DNA of 64,000 bases from Wuchereria bancrofti. Lineage: Eukaryota > Nematoda > Chromadorea > Rhabditida > Onchocercidae. Made by a program: the position numbers and the translations under genes. Positions 1 through 13,580 of this stretch are shown here, piece by piece. The stretch is from contig SSBO01000004.1 in NCBI GenBank assembly GCA_005281725.1, positions 434,001 through 498,000 on the forward strand, read 5' to 3'. The notes under the pieces were generated by a model. That model did no database searches, was not told where the DNA came from, and saw only the letters and a program-made list of their open reading frames with translations. Each line of letters starts with the position of its first letter. The first letter of the stretch is position 1.

Positions 1-212
1 TATTATCTCACTCATTTCTTGAGATATTTTATTTTGAATAAATTATTATCAATTGTCAACTAAACAAGTTAATACTGTAAATAAATTCCATTCAGATTTT
101 GAAATTAATCATTAATTACAATTTTACTGTTTCTTCTTTTTGTTATGGAAATTTTGTATAAGTACTTGAATACTTATATTTTTTATTTATATAACTATAT
201 CTACATATATAG

Positions 213-3200
213 CATCGGTAATTTTGACATCAATGAATGCAAAAATGGATCCATGTGAAGATTTTTATGAATACGCATGTGGAAATTGGATTAAAGATCA
301 TCCGATACCTGATGATGCGCCGTCGGTGTCAAATTTTGAAAATTTAGGACAAGATCTTGAATTTGCACTAAAAGGTTAAATTTCTTTTTTTTTTTTTCAT
401 TTACATATATCATATTAACATTTTTCATTAATTAGCAATTTTGATTAGAATTTTTTTTTTGATGAAATTTTTAATTTTAATTTAAAAATTTCAAAAATAT
501 CATAATAATGATATAAAAAAATATATAGAAATATTATTATTATTATAGGTCTATTGGAACAAAAGAATGTAGAAGGCTTGGATGGTGATGCTGTACGAAA
601 AGCTCGAGCGTTTTATCATCTATGCCTCAATGAAAGTAGATCACTTCTGGTTTAAATTATCGATTGATTTGATGAAATTATGATGGTACTGTCGAAATAC
701 ATAGCAATCATTTGTATCAATTTAATCAATTTAAGCATCATTTTAGTGATAATAATGTAAAATAATACTTTTTTAATAAAATTTTAATTGTGTAATTTTT
801 TTATTTTGATTTTTGTTTATTTTTTGTTTTTTTTGTTTTTTATTTTTCAGCTGCAATACTGAATACGTGGAGAGAAACATTTGATAATGCAGTGAAAAAT
901 TTTGGTGGTTGGCCAAGTTTAGAGAAATCAGATAATAAGCCAAGAATATCAATCGAACAAATGTATGGTATAATGGTTGCTAAATTTAGAAGTGATTCAC
1001 TTTTTAAAGCAACTGTTCAACCTGATGATAAAAATTCACAGCAAAATGTTTTATTGGTAAGAAATTATAAATTTATCTTCTATCATTTATTACATAGAAG
1101 CATTCTATTATCATTATTATCAGTAACTGTTGATAAGAGAGTACAATTATGTATTAACAATCGTTGCTCTGTCATTTTTCATTTTCTAAAATTCTATATT
1201 TGAAGAGCAAAATTTTGCATGAATTATTTACTCGGAAAGCATAATGCTAAAATTTGAAATGTAATTAAAATTTTTATTATAATTTAAAGAATATTTTTAA
1301 AAAGATAAATTAATTGGTTTTTTAGAAAATTCAATTTTTTTTTCAAATTAAAAATTTTAGATTGATCAACCAGCGCTCAATTTATTCGCACGTGATTTTT
1401 ACATTTTATCAGAAACTCAAGAAGAACGATTAGCATATAAAACATTGATTAGAGATGTTTTATTATTATTGGAAGCTCGAGTTGAAGCATACAATCGTGA
1501 TTTTGATGAAATTTTACAATTTGAAACTGATCTCGCTAATGCTCGTTTTTACTAAAAATTTAATTACTAAATTAATAACCATATATACAAATTTTTGTAC
1601 AAATCTTAAATATACAAAATTATATAACAATTTTGTTTTGAATTTTAAGCTCAAAAACAAAAATGTAACTTTTTTAGTTAAAAGAAAAATTGTTGAATTT
1701 TATCTAAAATTTCTACAAACTTGAACTTTAAATTGTAAAATAAAAGATTTTTTAATGAAATGGAAAAAAGGTTATATATAAAAAAATTAACTTGCAAAAC
1801 AGTAAAAAAAAAGAGAAGTGTAATACTTTTGCATTGATTAAATTGAAAATGAATTCAGATTACATTATCCGAAGATTTAAGACATGATATTGCTGAATTA
1901 TACAACAAAATGACAATTGAGCAAATGAGTAAAGAATTTCCAAATTTCAATTGGTTATTATTCTTCAGTACAATTTTTCAGTATGTTTTTTAATTTTTTT
2001 TAGTATTATTACTTTTTTTTGTCCTTAAAACAATTGTAAATTGTAAGTATGAGATGAAAAATGAAGTATGAAGTTAGTGAAGAATTTAAAATAAATTAAC
2101 AATATAATATTTGGATTATATTCAATTTAAAATATTACTTATAGAAATGTTGCTTCATCAGATGATCAAATAGTTAAAATGAATGGTACAACGGAAATTG
2201 TCATTTATGGTTTGCAATTTATTAAAAAACTTGACGAATTGCTACCAAAATATGATAAAAGGTATGGCATAATTCTAAAAAGAATTAAAAAATGAAAAGG
2301 AAAAAAATGAAATTAACTTTATTTAATTGAATGTTTAGCCTTAAATTCTAGGTATTATCTTAATTTGTTGCATTTGATGAAATTAAATTTCTGAACATTA
2401 ATAGTAAATCATATACTAAATTATAAATAATAAGTTTTGCGTTTTTTATTTACTAGGTTTTCTAACAAGAAACATTACTTTTACTCAAGCATTCATATTT
2501 TTTTATTCCAACTTCTTTTTTACAGTATATCAAAATCAGAATGGTAAATTATAGCAATAAAATCAATTGCTTAGTTAATTAATAAGAAAATAGCCAACAA
2601 TAACAAAATATTGTGGTATTAACATTTAGTTAATAATTGATGCTAAAAGAATTTTATTCATCCATTTCAAATTCATTCGTAATTTTTTTAATTTCAAGGA
2701 TAATTTCTAATTATTTGGCATGGTGTTGGTTTTTTAAAACAATGCTACGTGATTTACCTGATCCTTTTGCATTAACAATGTTCAAATTTTACAAAAGTCT
2801 TAATTGTAAGTTTGTTTTTGTTTTTTGTTTTTTTCATTTTTTCCTTTTTTTCTAACATTTTAAAACATAAATTATCAAGTTTCACAAAAATTCTTTTTTT
2901 CTTTAATATGTTGAAAATGAAAGTAATTTTCATATGACTGATTTTACTTATAGTAACAACAATAAAATGGGAAAGAAATAATTCTATTTATTATTTTGCT
3001 CAACGTCTTTTTTTTAAACAATCATTTTGACAAGTTAGTTAGATTTAATAAAAATTTTTTTTCAAAAAAAGAATTACTTCTTTTTTGAATAAATCGGAAA
3101 GACATTTTAAATTTAGGTAAATTCCTAAATGAATTTCAATTTAAATAAAAGTTTAATTTTTTCAATCTAATTTTTTTAAGTAACTTTAAATAAATTCAAA

Positions 3201-6200
3201 AAAATTAATTATTTTTATATTTTGAAGTCTTTAGCATTTCTTCTTTTTTGAAAATTTTAAATTATAAAAGGATATGAATATATATTTTATTTTAATGGAT
3301 GTAAATAATTTTAAAAAAATATATTTGCAGTGATGCAAGTGCCAAAAATGCGCTGGCATAGCTGTGTGACACGTGTCAATAATTTGATGCCAATGGCTGT
3401 ATCAAGTATTTATATTAGGAAGCATTTTGATAACGAAGCTAAAAAACAGGTCAGTGTGAGTTATATGATATTTATATATTATTGTTAAGTACATGAGTTG
3501 ATCGATACTTAGGTAAGGGTTAAATGATATTTATATATTATTAAGTAAATAAGTTAAATGATATTTAGATACTATTGTTAGATGAGTTAAATAAAATTTA
3601 TATATTACTGTTAGATAAGTGGATTAAACGATATTTGTGTATTATTATTAAATGAGTTAAATGATATTTATCAATTATTACCACTGTTAAATAATTTTTA
3701 TTGTTAGTGAAATATTTTAAAATTGCATGAAGTTGAGAAAAAGTAGCAAAATGACAGGAAAATGAATTGATAGAATTGATAAATGCTATCTAAGTAATCA
3801 TTGACTCACGAATTTCATAGATGTTAATAGATTTGCAAGAATAATAAATGCTTATCAATTTTATAAATGTAGTAAATGTTCTCAAAATTTGATAAACATT
3901 TACTACTGTTATCAAATTGATTATCATTTAAATAATAGATTTAGCAGAATTTTTGGAACTAATATTGGTATATTTTTATAAAACTTTAAAAATGTTATCA
4001 TTATTCAATTAAAAATTTTTAATAGATCATCAATGTGTTTTTATGTCCGAGCTTTTTTTTATTTTAAGTTAAAGATTTTCAAAATTCTGGTATTTTTTAC
4101 AAAATTCAACATTCTTTTTTCTTTAAATCAAAAACTTGTTTTATTGTTAATTATAAGGAAAAAGAAACAAGAACTTAACAATAGAAAAAATCAAAAATTA
4201 GCAAGTAATTTTAATTTTTTGTACTTTTTTCTTTTTGTATATTTAGGTGGAAGAAATGATTGAATTAATAATGGCAACATTTGTGGACATATTGCAGTCC
4301 GAAGATTGGCTTACTGAACACGCAAAAGAATTTGCTAAGGAAAAAGTATTAAGCATTTTTAAAAATTTTTCTGTTCATTAATAATTATTGAAAACTAAAT
4401 TTGAAATTAGCACAAGCAAAGAAGGTACCATAATTCATAATTGAAATTTTATTGATTCGTATATTTAAAAAATATTTTAAATTATTGAGTATTTATTTTT
4501 CATTATTTTTAAAGATAGACTATAATATATATTTGAAATTTAGGTTATTATACAAATTTTATTTTAACATTTAGGTCTTTTTTCGTAATAATATGATACT
4601 GGATAATTAGACTATTTTTTTATTTCTAAAATAATAAACAGATATTTTAATTGGCAAAGCTTTGTAATGTTGAAATACAATAACAATAATAATGACAATA
4701 TAATAACAGTAATTAAACGTAATATCAATAAACAATAATGATAATAATATTAATAATGGTATTCCATTATCAAATATTTCATCAGGTTGATGCGATGAGC
4801 AAAAAGATTGGTTATCCGAATTATTTGGATGATTTAAAATTAGTCGATAATGATTATAAAACTTATATTGTTTATGATGGCAATTATTATAAGACAAAAT
4901 TTCAATTTTATCATATGTATCAGAAGGATATATTAGAGCGTATCATCAAAAAAGTTGATCGTGAAAGGTATAACTATGACTTTTTTTTTTTTGGTAAATT
5001 TTTATTTGCTATCTTGTCATTTTGTAATTGTTAAAAATTGCATTTTATTACAAATGTAATGTAATATAAATCACATAATTTAAAAATTTCCAAAAGTATG
5101 TTATATAAATTATGTAATGTTTATTGTTATATAAATTATAATGTAATATGTGCAATTTGAAAATTTTAATTTTTGAGCTAGGATTAAATATGTGTAATAT
5201 AAATAATAGCGTAATTTAAAATTCAAATTCTTAAGCTAGAACTAATTGTGTAATTTTGATTTATTGAATAATGTAAATTATATTATTTTTTTTTGCGTCA
5301 TTATTGTGATTTCAAATGCATGAAATATTTGTGTTAATTAGATAATTTAAAATTTTTGCAATTTATTCTATCGGAAGCTAAATTTAGCAATAAATCTGTA
5401 ATTTGTTATTTGAGAAATTATTGATCATGTATGAAATTTAATTTCAAAATATTTTAAAACTAATTCTTTTTCATTCTTTTCAGATGGGTTGCTGGCGCAG
5501 CACTTGTAAATGCTTTTTACAGTCCAAATACGAATGAGATAAGTAAGTAATAATATGCAAAAGTATTGTTTACAAGTTTACAATGATTGAAATGAATTTT
5601 TAATATTTTTGTAAAAAATTGAAATTTGTTAGATTTGAGCAAAAAATTTATTAATCTTTTTATTATATTTCTAAATTTCAAAAAAATTTTGCTATTTTTT
5701 CTTTTTTTATTATTGCAATTATATCCAAAACACTGTGTAATAAAAATATGCTTATATTTCTTGAATTGCTACGAAAATTTTTTGTATTACTATATTTAAT
5801 TTATACTAATATTATTTCATTTATCCAATTTTCATTTCTAATCAGTTAAAAATTCTTTTTTTTTCCATTTTTACAATTTTTGTTTTCAGTAATTTTTCTT
5901 TCTTTAATATTCAAAAAATAGTGTCTTTCCTTTACAGTTATTTTAACCTAAATTATTTTTATTAAAATAAAAATATTTGGCTTCTGATACCAAAATGAAT
6001 GGAAAAAAATTCAGTATTTCCGGCTGGTATCTTGCAACCGGTTTTCTACCATAAACATTTTCCGCGTTCCATGAACTTTGGCGGTATTGGTGTTGTAATT
6101 GGCCATGAAATTACGCACGGATTTGATGATCGAGGTATTGATGCATTCTGTTTATCATTTATTCAAATTTAGCTATTATTTAAATCTATGATTTCTCAAA

Positions 6201-9200
6201 AAAAGGTTAAGCATAAGCTTTTACATAATTTAATTAAAAAGTTGCAATCAAAATTATTTTAGTTATTTTTAAGTTTGAAAAACTATTATATAAAGTGTTT
6301 TATAGTTAACAAAAAGAAAATTGATTCGAGAAAAAATTGCATTCAGTTTAAGCCTTTTTCCTTTTCAATTTAAATTTAAATAATTCTATTTAATCAAATT
6401 ATTTTTTCTCAATAATAACAACTAATATTTTTATCGTATTATATTTATCCTTGTTAAATTTATAAAGCCATTTTTAATTTAAATTAAAAAAAAGAAATAT
6501 TATATTTACTAACCTTTTCTTTTCTAGCTTTTAAGCTAATTAAAAATAATTTTTCTAATTTGAATGTAATATAGGACGATTGTATGATAAATATGGCAAT
6601 ATTCGACAATGGTGGGATAATGCAACAATTGAAAAATTTGAAATGAAAACAAAATGCATTGAGGATCAATACTCGGCGTTTGTACTTGAACAAATTGGTA
6701 TGAAAGTTAATGGCCGTAGCACAAAAGTATGCTAATTTTTTCATGACTGAAACAAATATAATTTTGATAATAATATATGAATGTATAATATGAATTGTGA
6801 TTAATAATATATGAATTATGATTAGAGTATATTAATTTATTTTATTAATTTCACTCATTATTTATAATTTACTTTATGGTATTACCAATCGCTTATAATT
6901 AATAATAATATTAATAATCGCAATGGTACAAGCCTTATTAGGCACGGTAATACAGGGAGCATCTCCTTGTACAAGCCTTCCGGGAGCATCTCCTTGTACA
7001 AGCCTTCCGGGAGCATCTCCTTGTACAAGCCTTCCGGGAGCATCTCCTTGTACAAGCCTTCCGGGAGCATCTCCTTGTACAAGCCGTACAAACCTTACTA
7101 AGCATAATTATTCTAATGAACATTTCATTGCACAGGCCTTATTAGGCATAATTATTATACGAATATCTCTTGTGAAAGCCTAATTAAGCAATGATCAATG
7201 ATTTATTTAATACTTTTTCTCGTGCAGGCCCTATTAGTGTGGTCATAGGCAATGATCATTTCAGAAACTTTTTTTCACAGAGGCCTCTTTAGGCACAGTC
7301 ATTCTAGAAGCGTTTCTTTCTATAGGCCTAATTAGTTAATGACTATTTTCCTTATAGGAGTAATTATTCCGAAACTTCCTTGTGCGAACCTCATTAGGCA
7401 ATGATATTTCAGAAACTTCTAAAAAAATTAATGTCTAATTGGGTCTAAATCTGTAGACTTAATTAGATATTGATCATTCCAGAAAATTGTTATCTGTACA
7501 AGCTTTTAAAGAAGTTTTTCTCGGACAAAGGTCTTTTTGAAAAGGGTAGAAAAGGTAAGGCGATGTGTTTCAGGGTGAAAATATAGCTGATAATGGTGGC
7601 TTGAAGCAGGCCTACAGAGCATATAAAAAGTATGTGCGCAAAAATCCACAATACTCACTGTTGCCAGGTGTCAATTTGACGCATGATCAATTATTCTTCC
7701 TGAATTATGCTCAGGTTAATAATTCGTATTCAATATTTAGTATTATTAAAAATTTTTCATAACAAAAAATATATAGTATTTTCTCCTTATAATAAATAAA
7801 TGATAATTGTAGCACTTTAAAATAATTTGTAAAAAAAAAATTGTATTTCTTAAAATTTTAATAGAACAATTTTAAAATAAGAATTTAGATAATAGTTCAA
7901 TAGCATAGATAATAGGATGAAATATTACTTTTTATTGGAAGTTTTATTTTGAAATACCTTTTTTTCTCGAATTTTTTATTTCTGCAGTCAATTTTGTGCA
8001 GTACAGTAATTAAAATAAATTGAAACAAATAAAAATTAGAAAAGAAAAAACTAAAAAGACTTTGATTTCCTTTTTTCGATTTTTTTGATAATTTTTTTCT
8101 TAGAAAAGACTTAAAAATATATAAAATTATTTACCTATATTTAGCTTTTTTGCTTATTTTCAATTTAAAAAAGAGATATTTCAAAAAACTACAATGTTTT
8201 AGTATTAAAAAATGTATATAAACAAGACTGGAGGGCAGAAAAAAGTCTTTTAGAAATGTTTTACTATAAAACTGATTATTTCACTTATAAATTATTGATT
8301 TCAATCTTCAGTTGAATCTCTTTTCTTTTCTTAATAAGAAAAATTTGAACAAAACAAACAATCAAATATTTAAATAAATAAAATTACATTTGTTGTTTAA
8401 AGAATTTTTGAATTATTTATTACATAAATTAATTAAAGTTTATTAACCATTTTCAAAACATTAGTGATGGAAAATCTTATGAAACTGTTAAACGTTTGAA
8501 ATTATTAATATATCGAAAAATTTTTTGAAAATTATTTGCTCATACAATAAATATACTACATAACTGTTCATTACAATGATTTTAATCTATGATAAATTAA
8601 ATCTATTATTTGTTGTTCATATTGCTAATGTAATTCTTTTTAAAAAAGGAGTTGCAAATTAAAGATTTCTAATTATTCAAAATGTTACTGTTATTAAGTA
8701 AATGATTTAAAATTATTAATATATAAAAAATTTGTCATTTTTTAATCTAAATTTAGGAATGATTTTTTCGTTTTGCTCTTAATGATAATGATAATTTTAG
8801 ATTTGGTGCGGTGCTATGAATGATAAGGAAGCAGTGAGAAAATTACGAACATCTGAGCATTCACCGGGACCAATCAGGTGTAAATTATCGTGGAGAAATT
8901 CTGTTTAATCTATAAAATAATGGCAATTAGTGATATAATAAAAAATAATGATAATTAGTAGAATGATTAATGATAATAGAAATTAGTATAAAGTAATATT
9001 AACAGTAATAATAGTAAATAATAATGATAATAATAATAACAGTATTGTTATAAATGTTAATTTTTAGAAATGATGATAAATTGAAAAAATTATTTTTTAA
9101 ATTTTTTCATTAATTATCAAATTTAATTAACAAGTATGATATTAGAATTTCTGATACAATTTCCATATGCGTATGATATGGTGCAAGGAAATTTTATCCT

Positions 9201-9486
9201 TAATTATTGTAGTAAATATAACAAGACTATCGATGATAATCATTTATCAATTTTTTCTATGTTTCTTAAAAAATTTACGATAATAATAATGATGATAAAG
9301 GTGTATTTATTACATAATAATGCAATAATTAGAAAGATTTATGATTAATTTATTTATTGATTTTATTTATTTGCATATGATTACAGGGTAAAAGGACCAT
9401 TATCAAATTCGGAAGATTTCGCAAAAGCATATAATTGTCCATCGGGCAGTCCAATGAATCCACGTCACAAATGTCGCGTATGGTAG
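213..9486 (+). CDS. Neprilysin-like M13 zinc metalloendopeptidase, 5' partial
   Basis: Exons: 213-374, 549-635, 851-1056, 1361-1540, 1859-1980, 2145-2261, 2699-2805, 3331-3449, 4247-4345, 4786-4967, 5484-5542, 6015-6134, 6575-6726, 7574-7714, 8801-8877, 9387-9486. All phases agree and give about 676 codons with no internal stop. The first exon encodes the M13 start of the ectodomain ([14 protein letters not shown]). Later come NAFYSP (substrate-binding Asn-Ala, exon 11), the zinc helix HEITH (exon 12), GENIADNGG with the third zinc ligand Glu (exon 14), and the canonical C-terminus CRVW then TAG. M13 enzymes are type II membrane or secreted ectopeptidases that cleave small peptides on the N-side of hydrophobic residues. 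They are usually 700-780 residues, so only the short cytoplasmic tail and membrane anchor should be missing, left of the window. Exon 4 ends at a GC donor. The fold and active site are certain; which nematode nep paralogue it is cannot be said. Confidence 0.95.
3455..3720. repeat. Degenerate tandem repeat in peptidase intron 8
   Basis: Six or so imperfect copies of a unit like GAGTTAAATGATATTTATAT followed by ATTATTGTTA, spaced about 35-50 bp. The copies differ by many substitutions, so the array is old. It is intronic and has no coding potential. Confidence 0.6.
6955..7084. repeat. 27-bp GC-rich minisatellite, 4.9 copies
   Basis: Perfect tandem copies of a 27-bp unit starting at 6955, 6982, 7009, 7036 and 7063. 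The unit contains GGGAGCATCTCC and the 10-bp palindrome CTTGTACAAG. It is over 50 percent GC inside an intron that is otherwise mostly A and T. Because 27 is a multiple of 3, it makes long but meaningless open frames on both strands. Confidence 0.95.
7085..7500. repeat. Decayed array related to the 27-bp minisatellite
   Basis: About eight diverged units of roughly 45-60 bp. Each has a core like GGCCTTATTAGGCA, then CATT(T/C)CAGAAACTT, then CTTGT(G/A)CA. The flank at 6923-6954 has the same core, so the 27-bp unit looks like a recently amplified piece of this older array. It lies in the intron between peptidase exons 13 and 14. Confidence 0.6.
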
Positions 9487-11408
9487 GAGAGATGAATGAA
9501 GTTTAGTTAAAGTGATTTAATTAAATTGCATTTATGCATAGAAATTTCCCAAACAAAATTTATTGTCGTTTTTTTCTTTTGCTTTTTTTTACATATCGTT
9601 TAGCGGAAGTTGAATGGGTGGCATGGCAAAAGAGAGGAAAAACAAAAAATGATGAAAGTTTAATATATCATAGATACATCTTAACTTTTGAGCTAATTCA
9701 TTATTATTATTATTATTGCTATTAGTACCATTATTATTGCTATTATTACTATTTATACCATCATTATTCTATTTATATTATTATTACTCATATTATTATT
9801 TTTATTATCATTATTATTATCACTATTTATATTATTATTTTAGTTTTAAAATATAGGAATTTGAATCATTCTTTTCTTTATCTTTTCGTCTTTTCATTTT
9901 TTTTTTATTTATAGTATTTTTCGATGGTATTTTTCGGTAAAATATTTTGATAAATTCTTCATACTATGAGCATTTTATTGATTGATTAATTGATTAGCAA
10001 CAATTCAGTTTAATTTGATAAACTTTATAAATATAAATTTTTGTGAAACTACTTGTGTATAAAATATTTTTATTTTCTTCTCCTTCGTTTTTCTTATTAC
10101 TTTAAAAATTTCATAAAAATTTGAAACACAGGTCACCACTGATTAATCTTTTGTGTCAAACAAGTCATCTAATTAAAACACAGGTCATCACTGGTTGATA
10201 CCTGCAATGTCAAATAGGTCATCTAATTGAAAGTTTTTAAACTGATTATCATTAATATCTATGGTCTCAAAAAGTTATAATTTCGTTTATCATTGATAAA
10301 CCATTGTCAGTTTTCATTTTCATAAATTTTTCCCATAACATTTTCAATTTGTCAATTTGTTTTTCATCATTATAATATCATATGATTTATCTTTATTAAA
10401 TCTTACACGTTATCTTTTATCATTTAAAATTTATCCTAGAAATGTAATATGAACAAGAAATGATAAATTTATCAAGCATAAGTATTGCCATGAAAATTTT
10501 GTTGAAAACAAAAAGTTTATTGCACCAGCAAAACAAATACTAGTTATCATTATTAATCAATTAATTTCATTTTTTCTCATCTAATTTTTGAATCCTAGTA
10601 ATACATTTTGTAGGAATATTTAAGTGAGTATAAAAAAGCAATAGAATTTTTTTTTGAGTAGAAAAACATGCAATTTTTGTTTTTATTATTTTTTTTTTTT
10701 TTTTAAATAGATAAGCAACGAAAGAATTAACAAAATTTTCAAAGCAAATCTTTTTTTGAATGGATCGTTCCATTTTAACGTCTTAGCAAACAACTTAATG
10801 GTGAAAATTCGCATTCATCCCAACGATAACCTAAAAAAGAAATGCAAAAATTTATTTGAATTATCTAAGATTCGTTTATTTAAAAAAACTTCTTTGAAAG
10901 TCGTTTTTTTTTTAATTTATATTATTTGTCCTTTGCATTAAAAGTTTTGTTTAACTATTTAGGAATACTTTGGAATACTATTTAATTAATTCAATAATTA
11001 ACTAAGGTTTTTATTACGTCTCATTAATATTTTGTACAAGTGTTATATTAAATGGATAAAGTAATTTCATTTAGTTGTTGTCGTTAATTATTAAAAATTT
11101 CACTAAAGTGATAGTGCTGACAAGTTTTTGATGTTACTTTCAATTGATTGATCTTTTAAAATGATATTAATTAGCATACTCGGGAGAAAGTATTAGTTAG
11201 CATGCTAAGAAAAAAAGAAAGAAGTTAAATTTTAACTACATTAGATAGACAAGATGTTGTTCGGTCATTTTGTAAAAATCTAAATTAATGGAAATGATTC
11301 ATTTGCTATTTTCTAATTAATTTCTAATTAAATTTATTAATTTATTTAATTCATTTCACCGATCAGTTTATCTAATTAATTTGATCGATCAATTTCATCA
11401 ATGTTTTT
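9487..11408. other. Intergenic, no gene seen
   Basis: Space between the peptidase stop and the candidate small secreted gene. It holds an ATT-rich microsatellite tract (about 9695-9845), a two-copy 52-bp duplication (10124-10230) and homopolymer runs. Short open frames here have no splice context or coding character. Confidence 0.6.
10124..10230. repeat. Two-copy imperfect 52-bp tandem duplication
   Basis: Both copies start AAACACAGGTCA(C/T)CACTG and end AGGTCATCTAATT or CAAGTCATCTAATT, offset by 52 bp, with several substitutions between them. Confidence 0.7.
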
Positions 11409-12326
11409 TTAATTGTAGTTTTTGATTAAAGTGAATGCACGAATTGATAATGAAATAACACATTGAGATTCTTTGCAAGTTTCTTTTTTTTTGCAATTTA
11501 CACAGTTTTTACAAGTTTTAAAATTAATGAATAATGCCAAAGTAGCTGATTGTATTATGTTAATTAATCGATTAATGCCAATGCTGATTAAACTTAAAAT
11601 TTTTTTTTTTCGGTTTCTAAAATTAAGTTTTTTCAAACATTAATTTCTTCTTTTTTTCTTTTTTGTCAATGCCATGAAATTTTTGATAAAATATTTATAC
11701 CTTTAAATCCTTCACGCTTATTGATATAAGTTAGCGGCGCATTATGCATATCAAATGTACGTCTCCCAGAATTGTTTACCACTGGATGAAATTTCAAAAA
11801 TATTGCCTGTAATTTTTATTTAATTTTTCTAATTAAATCATTTTTTCCAATTGCTTAATCAATAATGAATGATAAACAAAGAGAATTTTTAATAAAATTA
11901 ACATTAATCGATGAATGCAAATTCTTTGAGTGGATAATGCAAAAAGGATAATAATTACTGATTAAATGTTCAGAATTAATTCCTTCTTTTTGCTGTTGTT
12001 GCAAGAAAAACATTAATAACAATTAAAAAAATATGCAATGGATAATAAAATTTAGATTTAAAAAAGTGAAAAAACAATTAAAACATACTGATATGTTTCA
12101 TAATTTTTAGAATTTCAATTTTTAAATCATCAAGAATTTCTTTTCAAATAAATATATGCTAGAAAAAAGAAATTAATTGTATGAATGATATTTGTATGAA
12201 AATTTTTACAATTTAATCCAAACTTTACTATTCAATACATTTCAATTTGTAATAAAACAAAAATACCTGAAGAGGTTGTTGTATGGAATGAAGGATAATT
12301 ACTAAGCCAAATATTTTATTAAGCAT
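11409..12326 (-). CDS. Candidate small secreted, peptide-precursor-like protein
   Basis: Exons in reading order: 12326-12267, 11806-11701, 11545-11409; 303 nt, 100 residues. Exon 1 begins MLNKIFGLVIILHS, a good signal peptide, and ends at CAG|GTATTT. Exon 2 has a clean ATTACAG acceptor and AAG|GTATAA donor. It encodes a segment in which a 13-residue stretch, TFDMHNAPLTYIN, lies between dibasic Arg35-Arg36 and Lys50-Arg51, the layout of a processed neuropeptide. Exon 3 (acceptor AATCAG) gives a tail with five cysteines at about residues 67-84 (C-x2-C-x2-C-x5-C-x4-C). The phases fit and a TTTATT (AATAAA on this strand) lies at 11333-11338. Exons 1 and 2 are well supported and exon 3 less so. 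I recognise no family; secretion and cleavage are inferred. Confidence 0.5.
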
Positions 12327-13580
12327 GTTGTTTGCTTATGCAATCACTTGTGTTGTTAATAATTTGACCTAAACTTCTGATATCAATGGAATCATGGCTC
12401 AATCATTTATTTATCATATCATTGTAATTTGATGGATTTACGAACAGTGATAATTTTAACAGATTGCATTAATATTTCTCACTGATAATAACATTAATAT
12501 TAGGATATAGTAGTAATAACAATGATAATAGCAAATAATTATAATCATAATCAAAATGATACAGTAAAACATATTAAGATATCGTAGAATACAATATTTC
12601 ACTTCACTTATCATTATCATTATCATTGTCATCATTCACTATCATTATCTATTATATTATCTATCACTATCACTGCATCATTTTATTGTGAATTTGAAAA
12701 CTTTTTATTATGTTCTCCATGCTAAAATTGCTTAACTCACAAATTGTTGAGTCATAAAATTTTTTTACATAATATCACCTAATTTAATGAAAGTTATTAA
12801 TTCAGCTTTTTAGTTTCTGCTGGATAAAATTTTTCCTATTGTTATAAGAAAGAAATGCTCAAACAAACATTTTTTAATCATTTCACCTAAGTCTTTTATT
12901 CAATTTTATTAATAAAATTAAGGTAAGGATAGAATACAATACTTTCTTTAAATGATTATTTTTCAATTTTTCATTAATTTTAATGCTGCCGAAAGTTTTA
13001 ACAAGTAAAACACCATTAAGTTGACCAGTAATTACCTCATTAACAATATGATAGAGCAAAATATTGCTATGGATAAGATTGAAAAATTTAATGATTACAT
13101 ACCAATAATCTAATAAGTAGTATTATCTGGAAGGGAAAAAACTGGGAGAAAGTTTAATTTAATCAATTAAAATAAGTTGAAAAGATAAAAGGAACATCTT
13201 CACAATGATTATTACTATCACAATTATTATTAATGCCAACATTATTACAATTATTATTATTGTTATCTCGTAACTGTCATTACTTTCATTAAGATATTGT
13301 TTTTATTCTTGAAACTCAACCACTAGAATTTATTTCTTGCGATCACTGTTCTTATTCTTTGTAAATATAGTAAATAGAAATGAAATAGTTAAAAATCAAA
13401 TTGAGAATAACGAAAAAACTTTTTGTTTCCTTTGCTATTTTTCAATTTATCCTTCCCTGATATCATATCATTTCTTCTTCTTTGTTCATTTTTTTACTAT
13501 TTTTTATTCCAAAGATCTAAGAAAATATTTATGAAGTTGCGGCAGTTTGCTATATTTAAGAATACTTTCGTTATTTCGAA

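Noticed and set aside
6882..7183. Pro/Gly/Ser or Leu/Tyr-rich repeat proteins on both strands
   Set aside because: Artefacts of the 27-bp minisatellite inside an intron of a well-supported gene.
12960..13120. Minus-strand open stretch without ATG (INEVITGQLNGVLLVKTF-like)
   Set aside because: No acceptor or partner exon and ordinary AT-rich codon content; chance is a sufficient explanation.
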